Origin: Lentinus brumalis
Lineage: Eukaryota; Basidiomycota; Agaricomycetes; Polyporales; Polyporaceae
DNA: 64,000 bases
Assembly: GCA_001792895.1 (NCBI GenBank)
Contig: MARA01000010.1
Span: 1,302,001 to 1,366,000, forward strand
Direction of reading: 5' to 3'
Under the pieces are notes generated by a model. That model saw nothing but the letters and a program-made list of their open reading frames with translations, was not told the DNA's origin and searched no databases. Made by a program: the position numbers and the translations under genes. Numbering within the stretch: the stretch's first letter is position 1; every line of letters starts with the position of its first letter. Positions 49,998 to 64,000 of this stretch are shown here, one piece after another.

Positions 49998-50730
49998 GCG
50001 AATGGCGGGCGCGAAGCTGGATGTCAGGCTGTCACGGTGTGTCTCACAAGTACGCGCACCCCCGACACTCCGTGCTCCAGGTACTTGAGTCGATGGGTCC
50101 GCCCAGCCGTCTGCCGCTACAAATCAAATCGAATGAGTGGCATGGCGAGGACCGGAAGCTATATGGCTCGCGACATATCAGGTCATCGAGGTGCGCTTGT
50201 GAGCATTCCACGACGACTTTACGGGCCTTCGCCTGCGGCGCTGAGAGAGCGAGATCTACAGTCGATGGTCGATCAGCGTTGAGGGGAAGTAAGGACTGGT
50301 GACAGACCTCGAGGACGCTGTCTCTCGCGCTGTCTGCCCAATACCAAGCGACCGTCGCGGTAGTGTGTAGGACCAACTATAGCGCATACACGCACCACGA
50401 TCGACGAAGAGGACATCTTGAGCTGCCATACCGCATCCTCCTACACTCACAGCAACCACATCTAGCAAAACACTCGCTCGTCGAGTTGAAGTGTCCCTTC
50501 TCCCAATCGCGGACAAAGCATGGCTGACGTACCTCATCCTCATCTGCTAGGTGCGCGGCGATCTACCACACGCTGCAGTGTCAAACGAGAGAGGCAGACT
50601 TCCATCATGTTCGCAGTCTCAACATGTTTATAATACAACAGCTGAGAGCCCACTGTCAACGACTCGGACACTGTCGGCGATCTCCAGAACACTCACTGCA
50701 CAGACTCGATGACCAGATATTTGAGACGGT
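49998..50730. other. intergenic, no gene recognised
   Basis: Lies upstream of the deacetylase pseudogene and behind PRE1. The open frames lack family resemblance. Confidence 0.45.
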
Positions 50731-51425
50731 TCAAATCTCAACCTCCCGCACACCATCCTTGTCCACCACCTTGACCTTGTACTTCTCCGGGGTCACCACC
50801 AATCGCTTCGCTACCTCGTCAAGGCATCTCCGCAAGGTTGCAAGGCCCTCCTCGAGCGGCGCCTCCGGGTCGTGATACCTAGTTGCCAAAACTGATCTTA
50901 GAACGCTTTCGACATGTACGAGATGTGTAAACGCACCGATCAAGCAAACTGAGCCCAAAGTACGCTCCATAGCCGTGTGCTCCGAACGGGACCTCGGACA
51001 TCGTGCCAAGGTAGTCCACCCAGTACAGGTGCGGGGTGTGGGTGCTGGTGTCGTAGCCACCGATAAGCAGGTTCACCGCGTACGGTCGCCGCGACCGCAG
51101 GGAGTCTGCAAGGGTGCGACGAATCCATGACGCAGCCGACGGGGGCGGAGGGCGTGCGTGTTGCGAATCGTGTACAGACGGATGTTCCTCTCGATGTATT
51201 CTGCAAACTGCACGGTGTCACCTATACTCGAGTGAGCGAGCGTTCACATTTACGGAGACGATGCATCAACACACCGGGCTCGCCAGAGTACGCCATGAGG
51301 AGATGCGGGCTGAGCACCTTGATCTTGTCCTCGTCGACCTTCATCTTGACGATAGAGCGTGCGGCCGTCGTGTCTGAGGCAACGATAACGTATCCCTTGC
51401 CCACCAACGCGAAAGAGATATCCAT
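50731..51425 (-). CDS. PRE1: 20S proteasome subunit beta type-2/PRE1 (beta4), one apparent frameshift
   Basis: Non-catalytic beta4 ring subunit of the 20S proteasome. Exons read downward: 51425-51275, 51221-50937 and 50878-50731, about 194 residues. The protein starts MDISFALVGKGYVIVASDTT, so it lacks the catalytic Thr1 propeptide, as expected for beta4. DEDKIKVLSPHLLMAYSGEP and VQFAEYIERNIRLYTIRN follow, then VNLLIGGYDTSTHTPHLYWV, with GLATLRRCLDEVAKRLVV near the end. In exon 2 the frame changes at GGGGG 51141-51145. One more base turns the sequence after LRP into the family reading (SAASWIRRTLADSLRS) and makes the exon phase fit. An essential gene is unlikely to be dead, so a base-call error is favoured. 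Divergent from SMC3. Confidence 0.93.
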
Positions 51426-51642
51426 GGCTGGGGAGAGGAGTTGGTGGCGGAATGAGATGCGAGGCGGCGCGTCCTTGTCGCGACACGCCTGCGACGCGTA
51501 AGTCGACTCAGCCGCCCAATCTTATCTTATCTCTTACAGTCACGTGGAGGGGACGCGTCCCGTAGCGCTGGCTGAGCGCGACGCGAGCCTTGGGCGCGAA
51601 CCACGACGTCCGCCACCTCGTCCATGTTCCCTTGACTCCGCC
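51426..51642. promoter_or_regulatory. 217 bp bidirectional promoter of PRE1 and SMC3
   Basis: The shortest divergent spacer in the window. It separates the start codons of a proteasome and a cohesin gene. No TATA box; TCTTATCTTATCTCTTA is a pyrimidine-rich tract near 51519-51537. Confidence 0.5.
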
Positions 51643-56134
<4,492 letters not shown>

Positions 56135-56223
56135 TTCCTTGTTGTGTGACTGAGTATGTTGTCAGTTTGCTGTGTTTGCTATCATTATCCTGTTGTGAGC
56201 TTAATGTAATCTATACATAAAAC

Positions 56224-56846
56224 GGGGCGGGTGTTCATCGTTTCGTCTCTCCCTAGCGCGCCACCTCCAACCAACCATCTCACTGTCTGACATGTAGCAC
56301 CTTATGTACCAGTAGAGACAACTGAGATACAAACCGCATGTTCTCGACTTCCTCGGTGTGTCTCTGGAGGGGCGTTTTCCTTATCTAGATCCGCACGGCC
56401 ATCACGGCCATCAAACCACTCAAACACTCGCAAACATGACACAAAGCACCGTACACCGTACCGTAGCAACCATACAACCATACACTACTATCTCATCCAT
56501 ACACGCCCGCGTCTTCGAAATAATCAGCTCCAATGCATGCTGCCAGTGTGAGCGTTATGTTCTTCTGCACAGACGTCGAATGTTCAATATTCATCCCCCA
56601 CCCCAGTGCCGATCACAATTGCAAGCGCTGTGGCTCGAACGCGACCTACTTAACCTAACGCGGTCTTCGCCACTACTGTCTTTGTACTAGCCCGCAAGGC
56701 CTCGAAATGGAACGCGCATTGAGGTGGTTTGCGCTCCACGAGCCCCTCAGTGTGCAGCGACCCCAATGCATCAGGACGATGTCTCCTCTCCTGCGATGGG
56801 CACTCCCTCAGCTCTCCTTACTTCCTCCCTTCCCATACAACGTCCA
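56224..56846 (+). repeat. 623 bp tandem direct repeat, copy 1
   Basis: Starts at GGGGCGGGTGTTCATCG and ends ..CAACGTCCA. As read by eye it is identical over its full length to 56847-57469. Contains a 110-codon open frame (56358-56690) and a small Cys/His-rich frame (56533-56658). Lies within the 5' region of the Helitron. Confidence 0.92.
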
Positions 56847-57469
56847 GGGGCGGGTGTTCATCGTTTCGTCTCTCCCTAGCGCGCCACCTCCAACCAACCA
56901 TCTCACTGTCTGACATGTAGCACCTTATGTACCAGTAGAGACAACTGAGATACAAACCGCATGTTCTCGACTTCCTCGGTGTGTCTCTGGAGGGGCGTTT
57001 TCCTTATCTAGATCCGCACGGCCATCACGGCCATCAAACCACTCAAACACTCGCAAACATGACACAAAGCACCGTACACCGTACCGTAGCAACCATACAA
57101 CCATACACTACTATCTCATCCATACACGCCCGCGTCTTCGAAATAATCAGCTCCAATGCATGCTGCCAGTGTGAGCGTTATGTTCTTCTGCACAGACGTC
57201 GAATGTTCAATATTCATCCCCCACCCCAGTGCCGATCACAATTGCAAGCGCTGTGGCTCGAACGCGACCTACTTAACCTAACGCGGTCTTCGCCACTACT
57301 GTCTTTGTACTAGCCCGCAAGGCCTCGAAATGGAACGCGCATTGAGGTGGTTTGCGCTCCACGAGCCCCTCAGTGTGCAGCGACCCCAATGCATCAGGAC
57401 GATGTCTCCTCTCCTGCGATGGGCACTCCCTCAGCTCTCCTTACTTCCTCCCTTCCCATACAACGTCCA
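56847..57469 (+). repeat. 623 bp tandem direct repeat, copy 2
   Basis: Direct continuation of copy 1 at a period of exactly 623 bp. It ends 14 bp before the Rep-helicase ATG at 57484, so this copy supplies the immediate promoter or leader of that gene. Confidence 0.92.
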
Positions 57470-57483
57470 TCTCATTGGGCTGA

Positions 57484-60400
57484 ATGCACGACGAACATGA
57501 AATCCATGAGGACGACGTCCACCGCCATGCACGCCATCACGCTCGGGAAATGCACCTCTCGCGTAGCGCTGCTGCTGGCCCGTCACGTCGAAGGAAGCCC
57601 ACGCGCAGACCTTCCTCGGTCGAAGACGATGTCAGCATTCACATTTCATGTTCTAACATGGATACATTCTCACACCTGCACGCACAACAGCCTCCACAGC
57701 GGCCTTCGTCGCAAACAGAGGAGCTTACACGCCGCCAGGTGGGACAGCGGAGGCGGCGTGCAAGGGAAAAGGTTGAGCGAGCGTCTGTGATGCCACTACC
57801 GCTACCGGAGTTCAGTGGCGCTGCCAACCAACACACCACCGTATGTGCTCTCAGAGCGATCATCGACAACTGCACTCTTCTGACATTGTCCTGCAGCCCG
57901 CGCCAGACCCCGCACGCACCGCCGTCCGTCGTAATCTCCCACCTGCACGCGCACCGTATGAAGAGCGCGTCATCACGCTGCACACGCTCGGACGCATGAA
58001 CGTCGTCTGCCAGTCATGCGGCGCTGCACACTGGAGCCAGGAACGCGTCTCGGACTCCACCGAGTCCGCGCCGCGATTTGGCCTGTGCTGCGACCAAGGT
58101 CGCGTATCGCTCCCTTCTCCCCCTCCTCCAGACCTCCTCCGCGGGCTCCTGAGCGGGAATGATCGTGATGCGCGTGAGTTCCGCCACAACATCCGACACT
58201 ACAACGCCGCGCTGTCGTTCGTCTCCGTTGGTGTAGAGTGGGACAAGACGATCAATGACGGTCGAAGTCCATGGCAGTTCCGCATCTCTGGAGAGCTTCA
58301 CCATCTCGCCGGGTCCTTGCTCCCGATGCCCGGTGAGAAACCAGCATACGCCCAGCTGTACATTTTCGACCCAGACGACGCTCTTCGTACACGTAGTGAA
58401 CAAAACCCGGGGTTGCGATCCCCTATCCTGCGCGCGTTGCAAGACATGCTCGCGACCCATCACCAGTACGCCGCGCTCTACAAGCACGCGCACGAAATCA
58501 TCAGCGACTCACATCCCGACGACGTCACTCTCTGCCTCCGTTTCGATCCATCCACAGATCGCCGGCGGTACAACCTTCCGACAGCGCAAGAGATAGCTGT
58601 CATTCTCCCCGGCACAGGTGAGGAGATTCACCGTGCACGAGACATCATCCTCCGCAAGCGCTCCAAGCAGCTCGAGCGAATCAGCGACTGTCACCCGGCA
58701 TACGCATGTCTACACTATGTCTTGCTCTTCCCGATGGGGACGCACGGCTGGCACCCGGACATCCCCCTCTCGCTGTCATCACCACTGTCATCCAGGACGT
58801 CACATCATGAGGAGGCTGACCATCAAACTCCTTATAATGACCCGCATCCTGTCCCTGGATCGCGCACCGCGCACAGCACTGTATCGCAGACACGGTTTTA
58901 CGCGTATCAGCTGCAGGTTCGACCGAATGAATTTCCCCTCCTGCACCTATCCGGACGTCTGTTCCAACAGTACATCGTCGACGTTTGGGCATCATCAGAG
59001 CAGAACCGCATCAATTTCCTCCGCCAGAACCAGAAGACGATCCGTGCCGAGCTCTACTCTGGTCTCCAGGACCTCACCGTCGACACGGATGGACGCGACG
59101 TCGACCTCGCGCAGCTCGGGCAACGCATCATCCTTCCGTCATCCTTTCAGGGTGGCGCACGGCATTGGTACGAGCAGTGTCAGGACGCCCTCGCAATCTG
59201 TCGTGAGGAAGGCTCTATCGACTTCTTCATCACGTTCACCTGCAATCCCGACTGGCCAGAGATCAAGGCCGAACTCCTCCCAGGACAGGCTCCATCCGAT
59301 CGACCAGACGTCGTCACGCGCGTGTTTCATCTAAAGCAGAAGGCAATATTCCACGATATCATTCACAACCGTGTGCTTGGCACCGTCTCCTCCTATGTGT
59401 ACTCCGACGAATGGCAGAAGCGCAGCCTCCCCCACGTGCACTCGCTCTTCATGATGCAAGCTCTCGACAAGCTTCACGACACGACTGCAATTGACGCCTC
59501 CATCCGCGCATACTGGCCTGACCCTGTCTCCGAACCACGCCTGTTCGATTTGGTGATGAAGCACATGGTCCACGGCCCGTGCGGTGACATCGATCCCCAT
59601 CTGCCGTGCATGGTGAACGGCAAGTGCTCGAAGCGGTTTCCGCGACCGTTCCAGGCGTTCACCACGCTGGACGAGGATGGCTACCCGCTCTACAGCCGTC
59701 CCGACGATGGGCGTTCATACGAGAAAGGTGGTGTGTTTGTCGACAACCGATGGATCGTTCCCTACAACCCGTATCTCCTCTCGCGATACGCCTGTCATCT
59801 CAATGTGGAGTGCGCGACGTCGTTTGCCACAGTAAAGTACATCAACAAGTATATACACAAGGGCCACGATCGAACAACACTTCAGGTCGAGCGCGACGAG
59901 GCGAAGCTGTATCTCGACTCGCGGTACGTGTGCGCTCCCGAAGCCGTCGCGCGCATCTTCCATTTCGAGCTGCATGGACGCTCTCCGCCCGTTGTGCGGC
60001 TTCAGGTGCGACTCACAGTCCGGCACTTCTACTGCCGCGAGGCTGACTCACCGTATGTTCTGCTCAGGTCCATCTGGAAGGCCAGAACATCGTCACCTTC
60101 GATCCAGACTCGGAGACATTCGAGGAAGTCATCCAGCGTGCACGGGACGACCGCACCACCCTAACGGCTTTCTTCGCCGCCAACAGCGATTCAGGGCCTC
60201 TCGGTCAAGCCGCACGCGCACACCTCTACGCAGATTTCCCCCGCCATTTTGTATGGAGCAGCGCAAGACGAACATGGTCCGTGCGGCAACGCGGTACTGC
60301 AATCGGCCGCATGTACTTCGTGCCTCCTACTGCAGGAGAGCGGTTCTACCTGCGCCTGCTGCTTACTGTCGTGAAAGGTGAGATTGCTCAGCGAGCAACT

Positions 60401-62331
60401 GCCTTGCACTGGGTTCTGACGTTAATATCCTGTACTGCGTAGGGCCAACATCATTCACCGATCTGAGGACGTTCCATGGGCATACATATGACGACTTCCG
60501 TCACACCTGCCTCGCACGCAGTCTCTTACAAGACGACAACGAGTGGGAGTGCTGCCTCGACGACGCATCCGCGATGCACACAGGCTTCCGCCTCCGGCAA
60601 CTATTTGTCATCATCCTCATCCACTGCCAACCGTCGCGTCCCCTGCCACTGTGGGACAAGTACAAACACTCCATATGCGACGACCTCCGCCACCGCCTGC
60701 TCTGTTTTGGGCTACAACATCCCTCAGACGAGCAGGTGTATGACTATGGCCTCTTCCTCATCGCAGGTCTCCTCCACCCATCCGCTCACACTCTCGCAGA
60801 CTTCGGTCTTCCGTCAGTCACGGGACAGTGGGACGACCAAACAACCAACTCTCGGATTCTGGAGGAGACAGCGTACGACGTCGACCATGAGCGTGCTCTT
60901 GGTGCCTCTCAGAAGGAGACGCTTAACGCGGAGCAGCGTACCGCATTCGATGCCGCGACTCAATCTGTCCACGAACAGGCCGGTAAGCTGTTCTTCATCA
61001 ACGGATCGGGTGGAACCGGCAAGACGTACCTGTACACGACGATTTGCCATGCCATACGCGGAGAGTCCCTCATCGTACTGTGCGTCGCATCATCTGGAGT
61101 GGCCGCGCTTCTTCTTCCTCTCGGCCGAACAGCCCACTCCATGTTCAAGATACCCGTACAGCAGCTCACGGAGGACTCGATGTGCGCTGTGTCGAAGGAA
61201 AGCTTGCTGGCCGGCCTCATCCGCATCGTCGCCTTGATCATCTGGGATGAAATTGCGATGCAACACCGGTATGCTGCAGAGGCAGTCGATCGCATGTGCC
61301 GTGACATCCGCAACAACGACCGTCCTTTCGGCGGAATCACCGTCGTCTTTGGAGGCGACTTCAAGCAGACGCTCCCCGTGCTTCCCAAGGGCTCTCGCGA
61401 GGAGATCGTCGGCGCGACGCTGCAGCGGTCGTATCTGTGGCCGTCCATCCTCGCTCTGCGCCTTCACCGTAACATGCGTCTCGAGGCTGATCCGAGCGCA
61501 GCATCTTTCGCTCAACTCCTCGACGACATCGGGCATGGCCGGACAATAGAAGAGAACGGCGACGTCACTCTTCCCGCATCCATGCAATCATGCTCGCTCG
61601 AGGACCTCATCAACTTCGTCTACCCCGGAATTCAGACATCTCCGCCTCCGCCCCCACAGTTCTTCCTCTCCCGACTCATCTTATGCGCACGGAATGTCGA
61701 CGTCCACGAGATCAACCACGCGATTCTCGAACACCTTTCAGGCGATGAACGCGTGTACTGCAGCGTGGACACTGCTGAGAACGTCCAACATGGTGGACTG
61801 AACGCCGAGGAACTGCCTGCCGAGTTTCTGCGTAGTCTCAATCCTCCCGGCCTGCCACCAGGACTGCTTCGCCTCAAGATCGGAGCACCCCTCATTCTTC
61901 TTCGCAATCTTGCGCCTACTCAAGGTCTCTGCAATGGCACGCGCATGGTGTTACTGCGCATGTCGAACCGTGTCCTAGAAGTGCGACTCATTGGAGGAGA
62001 CCACGACGGCGACATCGCAATGATCCCTCGCATCACCCTCACTCCTTCCGACGGGAACGGCCACATCGCGTTCAGTCTACGACGCCTGCAGTTTGCGGTG
62101 CAGCTCGCGTTTGCTCTGAGCATCAACAAGGCGCAAGGCCAGTCTGTCAAAGTGGTCGGTCTTGATCTCCGCACCCCCGTGTTCACTCATGGACAGTTGT
62201 ATGTCGCACTTTCCCGTGCAACTCATGCGCACCGAGTCCGTGTTCTCCTTCCTCCAGAACACCACTCGCTCCCGTCACAATCTGAGATCACTACGAAGAA
62301 CGTTGTCTTCCCAGAGGTTCTTCTCCAGTAG
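57484..62331 (+). CDS. Helitron Rep-helicase (Helitron-like N domain, HUH nuclease, Pif1-type helicase)
   Basis: Predicted 1,554 residues from exons 57484-57840, 57897-60005, 60068-60377 and 60443-62331; the phases fit and no stop interrupts. A basic N terminus (RRRAREKVERA) leads to a zinc-binding block CQSCGAAHW with CC about 30 residues on (around 155-185). The Rep nuclease has motif 1 FITFTCNPDWPEIK, the HUH motif in SLPHVHSLFMM (about 632), and the two-tyrosine motif KYINKYIHKG (about 765), typical of Y2 rolling-circle enzymes. The C-terminal superfamily 1 helicase has Walker A GSGGTGKT (about 1112), Walker B IIWDEIAM, GGDFKQTLPV, NKAQGQS and ALSRATH. It nicks and unwinds one strand of the element for transposition. 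All catalytic residues that can be checked are present, so the enzyme may be active. Confidence 0.94.
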
Positions 62332-62537
62332 ACTGTAGTGCTTTCTATGTCTTCGTGTACTCGCTCTCAATACAACTAAAGTCTGCCCGCGTTCACTGTG
62401 CACATGTCCCGCTTACTCGCTGTGACCTTAATAGGACTGCTGACCTAAGGCCCGTCGCCTTTCAGTCCTGCCTCCTAATTCTGTTCCTTCCTCCTTACGT
62501 TCCCCACTTGCTCTTTCCTGCCGTCTCCACTGTGCAC

Positions 62538-63689
62538 ATGTCGAGCACTCCGTCCACTCCGTCAACGGGCTCTCAGCTCACTGCTGTGATCATCTATGAA
62601 AATGTCCGCGTGCTGCCTCAGACATCACGTCACTTGATCTTCGACTGTCAGCTGTTTGGCCTCTCAAGTCGCTCTCTCGAAAATCCCGCCATCATCAGTC
62701 TCCGCTACTTCAATCGTGATCGTCTCTCATTCACGAACGGCACCGGTGCAATGGTAGTGAAAGCAGATGTTAGCATTTTCATGCATTGTGTCTCTCCCAC
62801 TCGACGACAGAAGCCTCACACGCACCCACAGATCACGGTCTGTGAGCCGGACGCTGGCCTGCAGCTACTGAACATGGACAGTGGCGATGGTGAACAACAG
62901 TCAGAGGGTTTAGTGCAGTCTGACTTCGTGCTCGTAGGAGACATCAAATGGGTGCGCCCCTCTGCTTCACCGTTCCGTCCCTTACCCGCAATCTGACTTC
63001 AGTGCTCGCACTTCACCTTATAGGTTGTTCCTCTCAACTCTATCCAAGATTCCTTCAACATTCAACAATTGCAACCCCCGATGATCTCCGTGAACGGTAT
63101 CGTGCTCTCGAAGATCGATCAGCTCCAGGACACGTCCCTCGATCCAGAAGGTATGGTTGCCATATTCACCATCGAGCCTACGCAGTACACCTCCTACTAC
63201 CCCCGCGACTCCGATCCCCGCAAACTCCCCATCAAGGCCTTCTTCCGCCTAAACAGCAAGCGTTACGAGCACGGAGCCCCTGTGCCGTGGCCGGGGAAAA
63301 TCGTACATGTTGATGGTTATCTTCACGATTTGGTCCGCAACGACAGTGGCCGCACCACATGCATCATACTGGTCGAAGACATCGATACCCTCGCGTCGGG
63401 AGTACTGCCCAACTCTGCCCGATCAACGGCGACACATGGTGAGCTCTCTCAATCCTATCTCCTCTCACCCAACACTCAATCTGTCCCAGATTCGGCCGGC
63501 CGGAAGCGCAAGTTCGCGTTCGATCCTACCAACACCCGAGAAACCACCTCCGCGTGGCCTGCCCAAAGCTTGCCCACGGAGAATACCACGGCGACTGCAC
63601 GATCGTCTGTGCCTCCTGCCGACGCATCATCGGCCGCTGACAGCGCTCCTCCTGCGAAGCGTTCCCACACCGCGCGCGGTGCCAAGTAG
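62538..63689 (+). CDS. Helitron-borne accessory protein, possible OB-fold/ssDNA-binding
   Basis: Predicted 359 residues from exons 62538-62951 and 63024-63689. It lies between the Rep-helicase stop and the 3' hairpin, in the same orientation, 206 bp downstream. A further GTGAG..CAG segment of 51 bp within exon 2 (after THG, about 63438-63488) is in frame and could be an optional intron. The protein has a Ser/Thr-rich start and a first all-beta-looking half (VIIYENVRVLPQTSRHLIFD.., MVVKADVSIFMHC). The second half has alternating strands (GMVAIFTIEPTQYTSYYP, IKAFFRLNSKRYEHG, GKIVHVDGYLHDLV, TTCIILVEDID) that resemble an OB-fold barrel. It ends with a basic GRKRKF and a Ser/Ala tail. Plant Helitrons often carry RPA-like OB-fold genes, so a single-strand-binding helper is a reasonable guess. 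I recognise no named family. Confidence 0.7.
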
Positions 63690-63846
63690 TCTCTGTGATC
63701 CTCCGCGTTGAAGTGTACTACTACAGTGTACTATAGTCCTCCGTACCGTACGCGTTTCTGCTTACTGTATTCTACGAGTAAACGATGGACCTCATCTGCT
63801 GTCCTCCTGCGTGCTATGTGCCACACTGTCTGTCGTTGCAACTTTG

Positions 63847-63875
63847 ACCCGTGCGGAGCACGGGTTGACGTCTAG
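63847..63875 (+). other. Helitron 3' terminus: hairpin plus CTAG
   Basis: ACCCGTGC (63847-63854), loop GGA, GCACGGGT (63858-63865) form a perfect 8 bp stem. TGACGT and then CTAG (63872-63875) follow, with T as the next host base. This matches the CTRR-end rule of Helitrons. Confidence 0.93.
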
Positions 63876-64000
63876 TATATGTATGAACACTCAGAATGAT
63901 GCCAGATGCAAAAGTGAGTAGCTTTGTGTAAGGCATCTAAATGTGATACATTCAAGTTTTTGTTACGACTGATTGTCAAGGGGTATCAGGAAAGACTCAC
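63876..64000. other. host flank right of the Helitron
   Basis: AT-rich, no open frame. The final bases (ACTCAC at 63995-64000) read GTGAGT on the minus strand, a good splice donor, so a minus-strand gene may begin just outside the window. Confidence 0.3.

Larger units (their letters stand above)
56210..63875 (+). mobile_element. autonomous Helitron with Rep-helicase and an accessory gene
   Basis: About 7.7 kb. The 3' end is canonical: an 8 bp hairpin (63847-63865), six bases, then CTAG at 63872-63875 followed by host T. The 5' end is proposed at the TC at 56210, preceded by host A, as Helitrons insert between A and T; this end is less certain. Inside are a tandemly duplicated 623 bp unit, the Rep-helicase gene (57484-62331) and a second gene (62538-63689). 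The element has no terminal inverted repeats and no target duplication, as expected for rolling-circle transposition. The intact coding region and canonical 3' end suggest a recent insertion. The target is the 3' flank of SMC3. Confidence 0.88.

Noticed and set aside
56224..57469. The 623 bp direct repeats as LTRs of a retrotransposon
   Set aside because: The copies are directly adjacent with no internal region, no TG..CA ends and no primer-binding site; the coding content downstream is Helitron.
57347..57790. 147-codon open frame overlapping the start of the Rep-helicase
   Set aside because: A different frame (ATG 57484) gives the basic N terminus that splices correctly into the zinc-binding block; this one ends without splice continuity.

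Overview
The window is nuclear DNA of a filamentous basidiomycete, most likely an agaricomycete. Almost every gene is cut by 50-65 bp GT..AG introns, the genes are densely packed on both strands, and the protein families are fungal: MET2-like hydrolase, EthD proteins, MYND protein, SET9, a TRP-like flavin-carrier channel and a Helitron of the fungal type. The species cannot be named from sequence alone. Exon models were built by joining reading frames at GT/AG sites and checking codon phase and family homology. Exon borders are predictions.

Layout. 0-11 kb: a 5'-truncated MET2-like acyltransferase, a 270 bp MITE-like element, a MYND zinc-finger gene, a gene-free stretch (4.0-7.3 kb), then a short-chain dehydrogenase and a flavin-dependent amine-oxidase-like gene. 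11-14.8 kb: no convincing gene. 14.8-26 kb: a FabG-like dehydrogenase divergent from APC1 (anaphase-promoting complex scaffold), then two EthD paralogues facing tail to tail. 26.7-38.2 kb: a housekeeping block with CCT6, the H4K20 methyltransferase SET9, ribosomal protein S8 and UDP-glucose pyrophosphorylase. 39-48.4 kb: epoxide hydrolase, an atypical kinase-like protein, a TRP-like membrane protein and NMN adenylyltransferase. 48.7-56.1 kb: a wrecked N-acetylglucosamine-6-phosphate deacetylase pseudogene, the proteasome beta subunit PRE1 and, divergent from it, cohesin SMC3.

56.2-63.9 kb: an apparently intact autonomous Helitron inserted about 75 bp behind the SMC3 stop. It has a 1,554-residue Rep-helicase (HUH plus two-tyrosine nuclease, Pif1-type helicase), a second two-exon gene whose product looks like an OB-fold or ssDNA-binding accessory protein, a canonical 3' hairpin followed by CTAG, and an exact-looking 623 bp tandem duplication near its 5' end. 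This is the most interesting locus in the window.

Five genes (amine oxidase, EthD-1, SET9, UGP1, PRE1) each lose frame once. In every case one extra C or G in a run of 4-6 identical bases restores the family sequence and the splice phase. Two of these are essential housekeeping genes, so this looks like systematic homopolymer under-calling in the assembly and not gene decay.
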